The position numbers were made by a program, and so were the translations under genes. Under the pieces are notes generated by a model. The model was not told the DNA's origin, searched no databases, and saw only the letters and a program-made list of their open reading frames with translations. Positions 1 to 8,883 of a stretch of DNA of 64,000 nt are shown one piece after another. Origin of the DNA: Bacillota bacterium. Lineage in GTDB: Bacteria > Bacillota > Clostridia > Christensenellales > SZUA-584. The DNA is taken from assembly GCA_023391105.1 (NCBI GenBank), contig JAEWBO010000005.1:71255-135254 (forward strand). Direction: 5' to 3'. Positions within the stretch are counted from its first letter, which is position 1, and every line of letters begins with the position of its first letter.

Positions 1-1197
1 CTGAGCGCAAATGAGCTCGGAATTACCTCCAGCATGAATATGACACTCGTCGAAGCGATGAAGTTCGGACAGCTTGGCGACGGCGCTTTGGTAAGAGAAC
101 AAAAGGCGCAGGCCCAGGAAAGCGGCTATGATTTTAAACTCGGTATGTATGCGCAAGAAACAGTCGTGTTGGAAAAGCTGACCGCAATCAAGCCCACGAT
201 TGATATGCTGCCGCAGGATGCGACGCTGGAGATTCTCGACGATATGCAAGGTGAAGAGCGCTTTAAGTATATCGAAGCAGTCACAGGCGTGGATATCGAC
301 GCATCGGCGTTTGCCAAGCTGATATGCGAGAACATAAACAGCGGTAATCTCGGTGTGGTGGAAGCGCCCGCTATTATCACAAACCCGAGCATTGACGTGG
401 CGACGCTCAAGGCCAACACACAGCTGATTGGAACCTTCTCATCGTCCTTTGACGGAGGCGATCTCGATAACGCCGACCGCGTCACAAATATACGCATCAT
501 GTCGGGAATTGTGAACGGTGTCATTATTCAGCCTGGTGAAACGTGGTCCATCAACGACGCGGCAGGCCCGAGAGACGATGAAACCGCCAAGACGGTCGGC
601 TGGGCTTATGCGCCGGGTATTGCTGACGGCAAATACCGCATGGAGGTGGGCGGCGGTGTCTGTCAGGTGTCTAGTACGCTGTACAATGCCGCTATCCGCG
701 CAGAGCTCACGATTGTTGACAGAAAGGCACATAGCTGGCCCTCGTCATATATACCCAAAGGAATGGACGCGACGATCAGCACAGGCGGTCCTGAATTGAA
801 GATATCCAATCCTTATGACATGCCTGTGTATATTGAAACAGTTCTTAACGAAAAAGAAAAGGAACTGAGGATCAATGTTTATGGGCCGCCGCTGACGCAT
901 GGATATAAGGTTGATTTTAAGACGACGCTGGTGGCGACAGATAAAGCGCCCGAAACCGAATATCATTATAATGCGGCAACGGACCCGGAAGGCGGTTCTA
1001 TCGGGGCCGGTAAATCTATTGAGTGGGTGAAGTCGCGCGATGGACAGACGTGGGAAGTGTACAAACAGTATATCAATGATGCGGGAGATGTGGTGAAATC
1101 AGAGTTCTTTTCGAGAGACACATATAAAGCGTTTAAAGGCGTCATCTATGTGAATGGAGCAGATCCTGATACCGTGCCTACGGATCCTGCCGAATAG
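1..1197 (+). CDS. VanW-family protein, 5'-truncated by the window edge
   Basis: The frame is open to base 1, so the true start lies outside the window; the ATG at 34 is internal, because the sequence before it aligns with the middle of the next gene's product. The product carries a VanW domain (about residues 130-290), with the conserved GGGVCQVSSTLYNA core and the ISTGGP motif. VanW proteins are cell-envelope proteins of Gram-positives named from vancomycin-resistance clusters; their biochemical role is unsettled. The neighbour at 1297 is a paralogue with the same order of motifs, so this is a tandem duplication. No van resistance genes are nearby, so a link to glycopeptide resistance is not supported. 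Confidence 0.88.
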   Translation: MSANELGITSSMNMTLVEAMKFGQLGDGALVREQKAQAQESGYDFKLGMYAQETVVLEKLTAIKPTIDMLPQDATLEILDDMQGEERFKYIEAVTGVDIDASAFAKLICENINSGNLGVVEAPAIITNPSIDVATLKANTQLIGTFSSSFDGGDLDNADRVTNIRIMSGIVNGVIIQPGETWSINDAAGPRDDETAKTVGWAYAPGIADGKYRMEVGGGVCQVSSTLYNAAIRAELTIVDRKAHSWPSSYIPKGMDATISTGGPELKISNPYDMPVYIETVLNEKEKELRINVYGPPLTHGYKVDFKTTLVATDKAPETEYHYNAATDPEGGSIGAGKSIEWVKSRDGQTWEVYKQYINDAGDVVKSEFFSRDTYKAFKGVIYVNGADPDTVPTDPAE

Positions 1198-1230
1198 ATT
1201 TTATGAGTATACGGATGAATATGGATTTGG

Positions 1231-1259
1231 TTTACAAATTCGGCGATATATTATATGAT
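1231..1259 (+). promoter_or_regulatory. sigma-A-type promoter of the second VanW gene
   Basis: TTTACA (1231-1236) and TATGAT (1254-1259) are separated by 17 bases, and a GGAGG site and ATG follow at 1284 and 1297. The second VanW gene can therefore be transcribed on its own. Confidence 0.55.
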
Positions 1260-1296
1260 ATGAGCGGTTGCATAAGCTTATTTGGAGGATGGATAA

Positions 1297-3051
1297 ATGG
1301 CCGAAATGGCGACAATGACGGTAACAAAAAATGTCCTGAAGAATAATAAAAAAGGGCTAAAGATATTTCTGATCGTTTTCTCGAGCGTGCTTGTGGTGGC
1401 ATTGGGAGCGGTTGCAGTATGGTATTTCGGAAGCACAGACGTGAGCAACATTGATCGTATCATAGAATACAACACGGTGATGCAGGGCGTTTCGGTCGGT
1501 GGCGTTGACATTTCGGACATGACCGAAGAACAAGCCCGTGAAGCCACGCAGGGCCTGGCTGATGACCTTATGGGAAGTACCCAGCTGCAATTTGACATTG
1601 GGGGACAAATCTCAACTCTGGATTCGCAGGCTGTGGGTTTGACGACCGACTATGAGGACGTGATTGCAAAGGCTATTGGTTTTGGACGCACGGGTGATTT
1701 TGCGCAGCGCGCCGAGGACATCGAATCAGCCAAAAACGGTATCGATTTTGAGGTGAGCATCAATGCTGACGAACAGAGCGTAAAAACGGCTCTTTCCGCG
1801 CTGGAAACCACCTTTAATATCGCGGCGCAGGACGCATCCTATGTATTCATGAAAAACGGCTATTTTGCGGATGGAACACCGTATGATCCCGAAAATTATG
1901 ATGAGAAAGCGCTTGGTGAACCTCAGCTTGTGAGATTGCTCGAAGCGGAAATGCCCAATAAACTCCGCTATGAATATTGGAGAAATACAAAGTATATCGA
2001 TAATTACATCCCCAAGGATGCCAGCATTTCGCGTTTTTACTACACGCCTGAGCAGCGCGGCTTGAAAACGGACATTGACGCAGTGACGGCTTTGATATTG
2101 GAAGCGGTGCAAAACGGCGATTTCAGCTCGGTGATTACCGCTCCCACAGAGGTGACAGAGCCCGCGGTAACGCTAGAGCAGGTGAAGGCGCAGACGCAGC
2201 TTGTGTCCTCGTGGACGTCCAGCTATAGCAACCATGACAACTCGAACCGGATAAAGAATGTCGCAAAAATGGGTGGCATAATCAATGGCGTAGAGCTGCT
2301 TCCCGGTGTGGAATGGTCCATAAACGACACAGCGGGACCTCGAAAAGTATCACTTGGATGGTATGAAGCGGCAGGAATCAGCGGCGGCGCATACGTGCCC
2401 GATCCGGGTGGCGGCGTCTGTCAGATTTCAAGTACGCTGTACAACGCGTCGATACGGTCGGGCCTGGAAATTACCGACTTTAAGCATCATTCGATTATCT
2501 CCGATTATATACCGATCGGCCTTGATGCGACAATCAGCACCGGCGGCCCTGATCTTAAGCTAAAGAATAACAATGCCACGTCGATGTTTATTGTATGTTA
2601 TATGAACAGAGACGAAAAGAACGTCACGGTTGAGATATACGGAACACCCGTTGTTGACGCCACCTATGGTGATGTGATATTGACATATACGTCTGAGAAA
2701 GGCGGCACAGGCGCAACACCGGGCACGGAGGTCTACTATAACTCTCCGGCGGCACCCGATGGTACACCCATTTCCGCCGGTGCATCATATGAATACAGAA
2801 AGGCACGCGGATCTACTTCCGCCACGTCTTATATTCATATCCTCGATTTGCAGGGCAAAGAGGTGCACAAAGAGATTTATGAGAAGTGCACATACAGATC
2901 TTATACGGGTCAGGTATATGTCAACGGTCCGGATCCGGCCGCAGCACCACCCGTGGCACCACCCGTGGCACCTCCCGTGGTACCTCCCACGACACAGGAA
3001 CCCGCTGATCCGCCGGTGGGAGGAGATCCGATTATAGACCAGCCGCAATAG
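1297..3051 (+). CDS. VanW-family membrane-anchored protein
   Basis: 584 residues. ATG at 1297 follows GGAGG (1284-1288) by 8 bases. A basic N-terminus and one hydrophobic segment (about residues 22-43) suggest a signal-anchor, with the rest outside the cell. A peptidoglycan-binding-like region (about 60-290) precedes the VanW domain (about 300-470, GGGVCQISSTLYNA core). The C-terminus is a proline-rich tail of repeated P-P-V-A units, as in wall-spanning linkers. It is a paralogue of the gene at 1-1197. Role is inferred to be cell-wall associated; no catalytic function can be assigned. Confidence 0.88.
   Translation: MAEMATMTVTKNVLKNNKKGLKIFLIVFSSVLVVALGAVAVWYFGSTDVSNIDRIIEYNTVMQGVSVGGVDISDMTEEQAREATQGLADDLMGSTQLQFDIGGQISTLDSQAVGLTTDYEDVIAKAIGFGRTGDFAQRAEDIESAKNGIDFEVSINADEQSVKTALSALETTFNIAAQDASYVFMKNGYFADGTPYDPENYDEKALGEPQLVRLLEAEMPNKLRYEYWRNTKYIDNYIPKDASISRFYYTPEQRGLKTDIDAVTALILEAVQNGDFSSVITAPTEVTEPAVTLEQVKAQTQLVSSWTSSYSNHDNSNRIKNVAKMGGIINGVELLPGVEWSINDTAGPRKVSLGWYEAAGISGGAYVPDPGGGVCQISSTLYNASIRSGLEITDFKHHSIISDYIPIGLDATISTGGPDLKLKNNNATSMFIVCYMNRDEKNVTVEIYGTPVVDATYGDVILTYTSEKGGTGATPGTEVYYNSPAAPDGTPISAGASYEYRKARGSTSATSYIHILDLQGKEVHKEIYEKCTYRSYTGQVYVNGPDPAAAPPVAPPVAPPVVPPTTQEPADPPVGGDPIIDQPQ
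2946..2990 (+). repeat. 12-base tandem repeat encoding a Pro-rich linker
   Basis: About four degenerate copies of a 12-base unit (CCACCCGTGGCA and variants) encode P-P-V-A/P-P-V-V near the end of the VanW protein. Such in-frame repeats can change length by slippage and alter the linker. Confidence 0.7.
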
Positions 3052-3319
3052 ACGAGCGCTTTCAGCTGATTAAATTAGTTAAAAATCGCTTTATATTGGC
3101 GAATTTCAAGGTTGCGGTGTTGACGGATATGATTTTTGGTGATATGATCAAATTAATAAAGGTTTATGCAACGGTGAAACGCTGCATATAAATCCTATGG
3201 TCGTCCGAAGCCGAAGAAAAGAGTTTCTAGCCGCGTGTGTTTGTTTTAAAACATGAAGCCCGGAATTAAGAAATGTCATCTCGTCTTTAAGAACCATGGT
3301 TACAAAAAAAGGAGAAAAA

Positions 3320-3601
3320 ATGTTTGAAGACAAGACACTGACGTGTGCAGATTGCGGAACACCTTTTGTTTTTACCGCGTCTGAGCAGGAATTCTATCGG
3401 GAAAAGGGTTTCGAGAATGAGCCCAAAAGGTGCCAGCAGTGCCGCCAAGGAAGAAAACAGCAGAAGAGAACGAGCGATCGTCCTATGTATAATGCGACTT
3501 GTGCGGAATGCGGAGCAACCACAAAGGTTCCGTTCCAGCCCACGGGTGAGAGACCTGTTTATTGCAGCGATTGCTTCAGAGCAAGAAGAGATCGTTACTA
3601 A
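3320..3601 (+). CDS. Small zinc-ribbon protein (CxxC ... CxxC pairs)
   Basis: 93 residues. ATG at 3320 is preceded by AAGGAG (3309-3314); an in-frame ATG at 3296 lacks such a site. Two cysteine pairs in the first half (CADC, CQQC) and two in the second (CAEC, CSDC) form two probable zinc ribbons, with a basic segment between them. This matches the small 'zinc-ribbon domain' proteins of Bacillota, often presumed to bind nucleic acid. A strong terminator follows, so it is monocistronic. Molecular function unknown. Confidence 0.8.
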   Translation: MFEDKTLTCADCGTPFVFTASEQEFYREKGFENEPKRCQQCRQGRKQQKRTSDRPMYNATCAECGATTKVPFQPTGERPVYCSDCFRARRDRY

Positions 3602-3617
3602 GGTTTATCAACAAACA

Positions 3618-3650
3618 AGCGCTGTACTCAAACGAGTGCAGCGCTTTTTA
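3618..3650 (+). terminator. Rho-independent terminator of the zinc-ribbon gene
   Basis: An 11-bp stem (GCGCTGTACTC / GAGTGCAGCGC, one G-T pair) with a 4-base loop, followed by TTTTT. Confidence 0.9.
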
Positions 3651-3686
3651 TATTGTTGAATCCAGCCTGATATTGGACATTTTTGT

Positions 3687-3716
3687 TTGACGTGCTGTAT
3701 TAAGCAGTGGTAGAAT
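3687..3716 (+). promoter_or_regulatory. Promoter of the Lrp-aminotransferase operon
   Basis: TTGACG (3687-3692), 18-base spacer, TAGAAT (3711-3716), 35 bases before the start codon at 3751. Confidence 0.6.
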
Positions 3717-3750
3717 ACCAAGAATAACGCAGAGCACGGAGGGTATATCA

Positions 3751-4245
3751 ATGAGGAGTACTTTATATAGCGAGATTCTCGATATGCTGGAGCATGATGC
3801 CAAGGTCAGCATGGAAGATATGGCCGTGATGACGGGCGCATCGGCGGCGCAGATCGAAGAAGCGATTCGGATGATGGAGCAGGAAAAGATCATTGTCAAA
3901 TATACGGCGATTGTGAATAGAGAAAAGGTGGATAAAGAAGAGGCGGAGGCGCTCATTGAGGTCAAGGTGGTGCCCAAGCGCGGTCTTGGCTACGATGATC
4001 TCGCGGAGCGTATTTATGGCTTTTCTGAGGTCAAATCGGTTTATCTGATGTCCGGCACATACGACCTTTCGGTTGTGATACGCGCGGAAAGCATGAAGCA
4101 GATTTCGCAGTTTGTGTTTGAGAAGCTCGCTGTACTGGAAGGCGTATCCAGCACGGTAACGCATTTTATTATGAGAAAGTACAAGGAGCAGGGTGTAATA
4201 CTCACCACGAAAGAGCGTGAGGAAAGGCTGGTGATCTCGCCGTGA
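3751..4245 (+). CDS. Lrp/AsnC-family transcriptional regulator
   Basis: 164 residues, preceded by GGAGGG (3738-3743). N-terminal winged helix-turn-helix (about 5-60; 'DMAVMTGASAAQIEEAIRMM' resembles the HTH) and C-terminal RAM/AsnC ligand-binding domain (about 75-150). Lrp-type proteins sense amino acids and usually form octamers. Its stop overlaps the start of a class I aminotransferase, so the two are translationally coupled and the regulator probably controls that amino-acid step or senses its product. The ligand cannot be read from sequence. Confidence 0.9.
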   Translation: MRSTLYSEILDMLEHDAKVSMEDMAVMTGASAAQIEEAIRMMEQEKIIVKYTAIVNREKVDKEEAEALIEVKVVPKRGLGYDDLAERIYGFSEVKSVYLMSGTYDLSVVIRAESMKQISQFVFEKLAVLEGVSSTVTHFIMRKYKEQGVILTTKEREERLVISP

Positions 4246-5414
4246 CGATGGATCAGAGGATATCTGAAAGAGTCAAAGACGTGCCCCCGTCGGGTATACG
4301 AAAGTTTTTTGATATCGCGAGCGAAATGAAGGACTGCATTTCACTGGGTGTGGGCGAACCCGACTTTGACACACCATGGAATATACGTGAAAGCGCCATT
4401 TACGCGCTGGAGGCAGGCCGCACGCACTACACATCCAACCACGGCAGCACAGAGCTTCGCAAAGCCATACGCGATTATTTTGATATGCGTTTTGGCCTTT
4501 GCTATGAGCTCAATCAAATTGTGGCGACGGTGGGAGCCAGCGAAGGGCTGGATCTCGCGTTTCGCGCCATCATGAATCCGGGTGACGAGGTGATCGTCCC
4601 TGCCCCTTCGTATGTGGCCTATATGCCCGGTGTGAGCTTCGCGGGCGGCACGCCTGTGCCCATGGTCCTAAAAGAAGAGGACGATTTTCGCATCACGCCC
4701 GAAAGTCTGAAAAGCGCCATAACCAAAAAGTCCAAGGCCGTCATTATTGCGTTTCCCAACAACCCCACAGGTGCGATTATGACCAAAGAGGATTACGAAA
4801 AAATCGCGGATATCATTATCGAGCACGATTTGATTGTGATTGCGGATGAGGTTTACGCGGAGCTTACATACGATAAGCCGCACTTCTCGATTGCTCAGCT
4901 TCCGGGCATGCAGGAGCGCACGGTTGTGATCAGCGGCTTTTCCAAGGCGTTTGCAATGACGGGCTTTCGGCTCGGATATGCGGCAGGCCCCAAGCCGCTC
5001 ATCGATGCGATGGTCAAAATCCATCAGTATTCGATGCTGTGCGCGGCATCCTTAAGCCAGGAGGCGGGCGTGGAGGCATTACGCTATGAATGCAGCCATG
5101 GTTTTCCGCAGGTTAACAAAATGGTGGGTGAATACAATCGCCGAAGACGGCTGATGTATACATCGCTTAACGAAATGGGGCTGAAGTGCTTTGAACCGCT
5201 TGGGGCGTTTTATATCTTCCCCAATATCAGCTCGACCGGACTCAATTCCGATGAATTTTGCAAACGGCTGCTCTATGAGAAAAAGGTGGCCTGTGTGCCA
5301 GGCACGGCTTTTGGGGATACGGTGGATAATTTCATTCGCTGCTCATATGCATCTTCCTTAGAGAATCTCAAGGAGGCATTGAGTCGTATAAAAAGCTTTG
5401 TGGAAAGCCTTTAG
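4242..5414 (+). CDS. Class I/II PLP-dependent aminotransferase
   Basis: 390 residues from GTG at 4242, which overlaps the regulator's TGA; an ATG two codons later (4248) is an alternative. Fold-type I signatures: NNPTGA, DEVYAEL (Asp contacting the PLP pyridine nitrogen), the PLP-binding lysine in SGFSKAFAMTG, and a C-terminal arginine region (FIRCSYA). It resembles the PatA/aspartate-aromatic aminotransferase group. It transfers amino groups from an amino acid to a 2-oxo acid in the cytoplasm. Substrate uncertain: aromatic, aspartate or branched amino acids are all possible. A terminator follows directly. Confidence 0.9.
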   Translation: MTMDQRISERVKDVPPSGIRKFFDIASEMKDCISLGVGEPDFDTPWNIRESAIYALEAGRTHYTSNHGSTELRKAIRDYFDMRFGLCYELNQIVATVGASEGLDLAFRAIMNPGDEVIVPAPSYVAYMPGVSFAGGTPVPMVLKEEDDFRITPESLKSAITKKSKAVIIAFPNNPTGAIMTKEDYEKIADIIIEHDLIVIADEVYAELTYDKPHFSIAQLPGMQERTVVISGFSKAFAMTGFRLGYAAGPKPLIDAMVKIHQYSMLCAASLSQEAGVEALRYECSHGFPQVNKMVGEYNRRRRLMYTSLNEMGLKCFEPLGAFYIFPNISSTGLNSDEFCKRLLYEKKVACVPGTAFGDTVDNFIRCSYASSLENLKEALSRIKSFVESL

Positions 5415-5424
5415 ATAAAAAGAT

Positions 5425-5451
5425 GAGCTGCAAAAAAGCGGCTCTTTTTTT
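5425..5451 (+). terminator. Terminator of the Lrp-aminotransferase operon
   Basis: Stem GAGCTGC / GCGGCTC with an A6 loop, then seven T residues. Confidence 0.88.
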
Positions 5452-5524
5452 ATTTACATGGATATAAGGGATAGATAGAAAAAAATCGCAAAAACTAAGA
5501 AAAATCATATAAGGAGAAATATTG

Positions 5525-6166
5525 ATGAATAGGATGCTTTATATCAGTGCCAATCCAAAGCCTGAGACCATGTCGGCAAGCAGAACGGTGGCGAGGGCGC
5601 TTGTGAATAGGATAATGGAGAAATATCGAGATATTGAATTTGAAAGCCTGGATCTATATGAACAGCACATTCCGCAGCTTAAGCACAGCTATTTTGCAGG
5701 CAGAAGTACCATTATCAGTGATGAAGAAAGAAAGAGGCTGCCTGAAAATGAACAGAAGGAAGTGGAACAAATCATCCGTTTATGTGATCAATTCCGTGAT
5801 GCCGACCTATATATACTGGCCGCGCCCATGTGGAGCCTATCTTTTCCCGCTCCGGTCAAGGAATACATCGATTGTGTGGTTCAGGCGGGCAAAACGATTG
5901 AGTTCGTAGATGATAAACCCCATGGGCTGATGGGAAACAAGGAACGGCTTTTTATATATGTACAAGCGTCGGGATCTCATATACCCTGGCTGATTCGACC
6001 CGCGCTTAATAAAGGGCTAAATTATGTGCATGACGTGATGCGCTTTATCGGTATCAGCCGTTTTGAGGAGCTTTTGGTTGACGGCACAGGGACGAGTGAA
6101 GACGAGCGCGAAGAAGCCATCAGCCGTGCGATGAAGAAAATCGACGATGTGATCCTTTCTGTGTGA
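5525..6166 (+). CDS. Azoreductase-like FMN-dependent NAD(P)H oxidoreductase
   Basis: 213 residues. ATG at 5525 follows AAGGAG (5511-5516) by 8 bases; an in-frame TTG three bases earlier is less likely. Flavodoxin-like fold: N-terminal LYISANPKPETMSAS (phosphate-binding loop of the AzoR/AcpD family), the P-M-W-S-L-S-F-P-A-P-V-K-EYID segment and GKTIEF typical of AzoR. It is expected to reduce quinones or azo compounds by two-electron transfer from NAD(P)H. Monocistronic by spacing. Confidence 0.82.
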   Translation: MNRMLYISANPKPETMSASRTVARALVNRIMEKYRDIEFESLDLYEQHIPQLKHSYFAGRSTIISDEERKRLPENEQKEVEQIIRLCDQFRDADLYILAAPMWSLSFPAPVKEYIDCVVQAGKTIEFVDDKPHGLMGNKERLFIYVQASGSHIPWLIRPALNKGLNYVHDVMRFIGISRFEELLVDGTGTSEDEREEAISRAMKKIDDVILSV

Positions 6167-6198
6167 GGAACACGCCATAGAATGGTCTTCTCAATGTA

Positions 6199-6242
6199 AT
6201 TTTTTGTATCTTTATCATCAAAGATGTTAAGATACGAAAAAT
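6199..6242. repeat. Long inverted repeat between azoreductase and calcium-loop genes
   Basis: 14-bp arms (ATTTTTTGTATCTT and AAGATACGAAAAAT, one G-T pair) with a 16-base loop. It may be a bidirectional terminator or an operator for the downstream gene. Confidence 0.6.
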
Positions 6243-6305
6243 AATGCCGATATAAAGAATGAAGGTATACCCTTTATAGGATTTTTATTGGCAAGGAGGC
6301 CGCAT

Positions 6306-7322
6306 ATGAAAATCGATAGTTATGGTGTCACGCAAAGCAGCTCACACAGCTTGGTGAAAGAGGAAAGCGTTTCTGAAAGCCTCAATGTGTGGGCTGGCAG
6401 CAATGGCGGAGGGGATGAATCGGCTTTCGTTGTTGACATTCAGGCGAAAACGTTTCAATTCACGACCGAAAAGACATTCATGGGAGAAGATCCTGATTCA
6501 ATCGAACAGCAAAATAAGGATACTCGAATCATGCTGATTGAATCACTTGTCTTTGCACTCACGGGCAAGCGTATCAAGTTTAGAGACGCGGCAGCTGAGC
6601 TGCAGAAAAAGAGTCATCCGCAAATCACGATAAATGTATCGGGAATCGGAGGCTCACAAGGCTGGGGACTCGCTTACGACTATCAGGAAGTGATAATTGA
6701 AAAGGAAAGCGTGAGCTTCAATTCGGGCGGATATGTGAAAACAGCCGACGGACGTACCATTGCCTTTGACATGAACTTTTCCATGTCTCGCGAATACTAT
6801 GAGCAAACGAGCCTGAGCATTCGTATGGGCAGCGCCAAGGTTGACCCCTTGGTGGTCGTGCTGGACGGCGGTGCGCCCACGCTGAGCACCGCAAAGCAGG
6901 CGTTTGATTTGGATGGAGACGGGAAAACGGAAAACATTTCGTTCGCGACAGGGAACAGCGGCTTTCTCGCGCTGGATAAGAACGGCGACGGTAAAATCAA
7001 CGATGGCAGCGAGCTCTTTGGGCCAACCAGCGGTAACGGTTTTTCCGAGCTTCGTGCATACGATACCGACAAAAATGGCTGGATTGATGAATCGGATGAG
7101 GTGTTTGGGCAGCTTGCGGTGCTGATAATGTCGCAGAATGGAGAAAAAACGCTATTCAAGTTTGGCGACGTGGGCATTGGTGCCATATACTTAAACGACG
7201 TCACGACACAGTTTGAAATCAAAGATATGGCGGACGAATACGGTGAAATGAAAAGCAGCTCGATCTTACTAAAGGAAAACGGCGCTGTGGGCACCATTCA
7301 TCATATTGACCTCGTTATTTAG
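6306..7322 (+). CDS. Calcium-loop protein with an RTX-protein-like 'ELFG' domain
   Basis: 338 residues. ATG at 6306 follows AAGGAGG (6293-6299) by 6 bases. No signal peptide is seen. The C-terminal half (about 195-335) has three Asp-rich calcium loops: DLDGDGKTEN, DKNGDGKINDGSELFG and DTDKNGWIDESDEVFG. This pattern matches a domain known from RTX/hemolysin-type secreted proteins, where EF-hand-like loops precede an ELFG motif. The N-terminal half is not recognised; it contains a Ser/Gly-rich stretch. Function unknown; it may be exported by a leaderless route or act as an intracellular calcium-binding protein. Flanked by an inverted repeat and a terminator, so monocistronic. Confidence 0.75.
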   Translation: MKIDSYGVTQSSSHSLVKEESVSESLNVWAGSNGGGDESAFVVDIQAKTFQFTTEKTFMGEDPDSIEQQNKDTRIMLIESLVFALTGKRIKFRDAAAELQKKSHPQITINVSGIGGSQGWGLAYDYQEVIIEKESVSFNSGGYVKTADGRTIAFDMNFSMSREYYEQTSLSIRMGSAKVDPLVVVLDGGAPTLSTAKQAFDLDGDGKTENISFATGNSGFLALDKNGDGKINDGSELFGPTSGNGFSELRAYDTDKNGWIDESDEVFGQLAVLIMSQNGEKTLFKFGDVGIGAIYLNDVTTQFEIKDMADEYGEMKSSSILLKENGAVGTIHHIDLVI

Positions 7323-7352
7323 GCAACACAATTTTTCTTGTATATCACATAA

Positions 7353-7387
7353 ACAGCTTTAACCATACCGGTTTAGGCTGTTTTATT
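7353..7387 (+). terminator. Terminator after the calcium-loop gene
   Basis: Stem ACAGCTTTAACC / GGTTTAGGCTGT (one mismatch, one G-T) followed by a T-rich tail. Confidence 0.75.
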
Positions 7388-7402
7388 TCGTCTATACGCC
7401 AG

Positions 7403-7430
7403 TTGCGCAAACGTCAAAAGCATATATAAT
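7403..7430 (+). promoter_or_regulatory. Promoter of radA
   Basis: TTGCGC (7403-7408), 16-base spacer, TATAAT (7425-7430), 66 bases before the TTG start. Confidence 0.6.
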
Positions 7431-7496
7431 AATGGCAAGGATAAATACAATCAATGACTGTTCACAGAACACGTTTATTACAAAAGGAGGCCCGGA

Positions 7497-8858
7497 TTGG
7501 CAAAGGAAAAGACGGCATATGTCTGCGGCGAATGCGGCTATCAGAGCGCGAGATGGCTTGGGCAGTGCCCGTCGTGCAAGGAGTGGAACACACTTGAAGA
7601 GGTGACACTAACTGCGTCTGTTAAAAGCACAGGGGCTGTGCGTCAGGGAGAACAGGCGGTGCTGCTTAAGGATGTCTCTATGCAGGACACTGCACGGTGG
7701 AAAACAGGCTATGCTGAGCTGGACAGAGTGCTCGGTGCAGGCGTGGTGGAAGGCTCTGTGGTGCTGGCAGGCGGCGAACCGGGCATCGGCAAATCCACGT
7801 TGTTTTTGCAGGTGGCAGATTCTCTCGCAAGGTCGGGAAAACGTGTGCTGTATGTATCGGGCGAGGAATCGCTGCGGCAGATTCGCTTGCGCGCCGAGAG
7901 GCTGGGCGTGAAAAGCGACATAAAGCTGCTCTCCGAAACGGAGGTCAACAGCTGTATTGCGCGTATCCATGAGAATGCGCCGGATTTCGTCGTTGTGGAT
8001 TCAATACAAACCATGTATTCTTCTCAATTGGGGCCGGCGGCGGGAAGCTTAAGCCAGATCAAGGCGTGCGCCGCGCTGTTAACGCGCGAGGCCAAGACGA
8101 GCGGCACGGCGATATTCATTATCGGGCATGTCACCAAGGAAGGCGCAATTGCGGGGCCCCGCGCCGTGGAACACATGGTGGATACCGTGTTGTATTTTGA
8201 AGGCGAGCGGCAGGGGACATTTCGCATATTGCGCGCGGTGAAGAACCGCTTTGGATCAACCAACGAGATCGGTGTGTTTGATATGCGCGACGATGGCATG
8301 CATGAGGTGGAGAATCCATCCGGCATGCTGCTGGGCGAGCGGGCCAAAGACGCGTCTGGCTCGTGTGTGTATCCCGCGATTGAGGGAACGCGGCCTGTGC
8401 TGCTTGAAATTCAGGCGCTGGTGAGTCCGACGTCGTTCCAGATGCCGCGCCGCATGGCGGCGGGGCTGGATTTTGGGCGCACGGCGCTTATGGTCGCTGT
8501 GCTGGAAAAGCGCATGGGACTTAAGCTATATAACCAGGATGTGTATGTAAACGTGGCGGGCGGTATGCGGCTTGCTCAACCCGCGGCAGACCTTGCGATG
8601 GCCGCTAGCATCGTCTCAAGCTTTCGCGATGCGCCCATCAGCGACGCGGTGGCGATGGGGGAGGTCGGGCTGACGGGCGAGGTGCGCGCTGTGGGGCAGA
8701 TCGAAAAACGGCTCATTGAAAGCAGCAAAATGGGTTTTAAGAAAGCGGTGATCCCGAAATCCAACCTCGGAGGCTTAAAGGTGCCGCAGGGGATTGAGGT
8801 TTTTGGTGTCCGGCACGTATTTGATGCACTGGATATACTTATTAAACCGAATAAATGA
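7497..8858 (+). CDS. radA: DNA repair protein RadA (Sms)
   Basis: 453 residues, usual length for the family. The start is TTG at 7497, set by AAAGGAGG (7483-7490) with 6-base spacing and by the zinc finger that must follow. Domains: Cys4 zinc finger (CGECGY...CPSC, residues 10-31), RecA-like ATPase with Walker A GEPGIGKST (about 94), the RadA-specific KNRFGS motif (about 249), and a C-terminal Lon-protease-like domain. RadA drives branch migration of recombination intermediates. A membrane-protein gene follows closely. Confidence 0.97.
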   Translation: MAKEKTAYVCGECGYQSARWLGQCPSCKEWNTLEEVTLTASVKSTGAVRQGEQAVLLKDVSMQDTARWKTGYAELDRVLGAGVVEGSVVLAGGEPGIGKSTLFLQVADSLARSGKRVLYVSGEESLRQIRLRAERLGVKSDIKLLSETEVNSCIARIHENAPDFVVVDSIQTMYSSQLGPAAGSLSQIKACAALLTREAKTSGTAIFIIGHVTKEGAIAGPRAVEHMVDTVLYFEGERQGTFRILRAVKNRFGSTNEIGVFDMRDDGMHEVENPSGMLLGERAKDASGSCVYPAIEGTRPVLLEIQALVSPTSFQMPRRMAAGLDFGRTALMVAVLEKRMGLKLYNQDVYVNVAGGMRLAQPAADLAMAASIVSSFRDAPISDAVAMGEVGLTGEVRAVGQIEKRLIESSKMGFKKAVIPKSNLGGLKVPQGIEVFGVRHVFDALDILIKPNK

Positions 8859-8883
8859 GTGCGGTGAACATAGAATTAATCAT

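Noticed and set aside
1..3051. Vancomycin resistance from VanW
   Set aside because: VanW domains are widespread in Clostridia without resistance; no vanHAX or vanRS here.
3052..3319. Possible short gene between the VanW and zinc-ribbon genes
   Set aside because: Only short frames without ribosome-binding sites; treated as non-coding.
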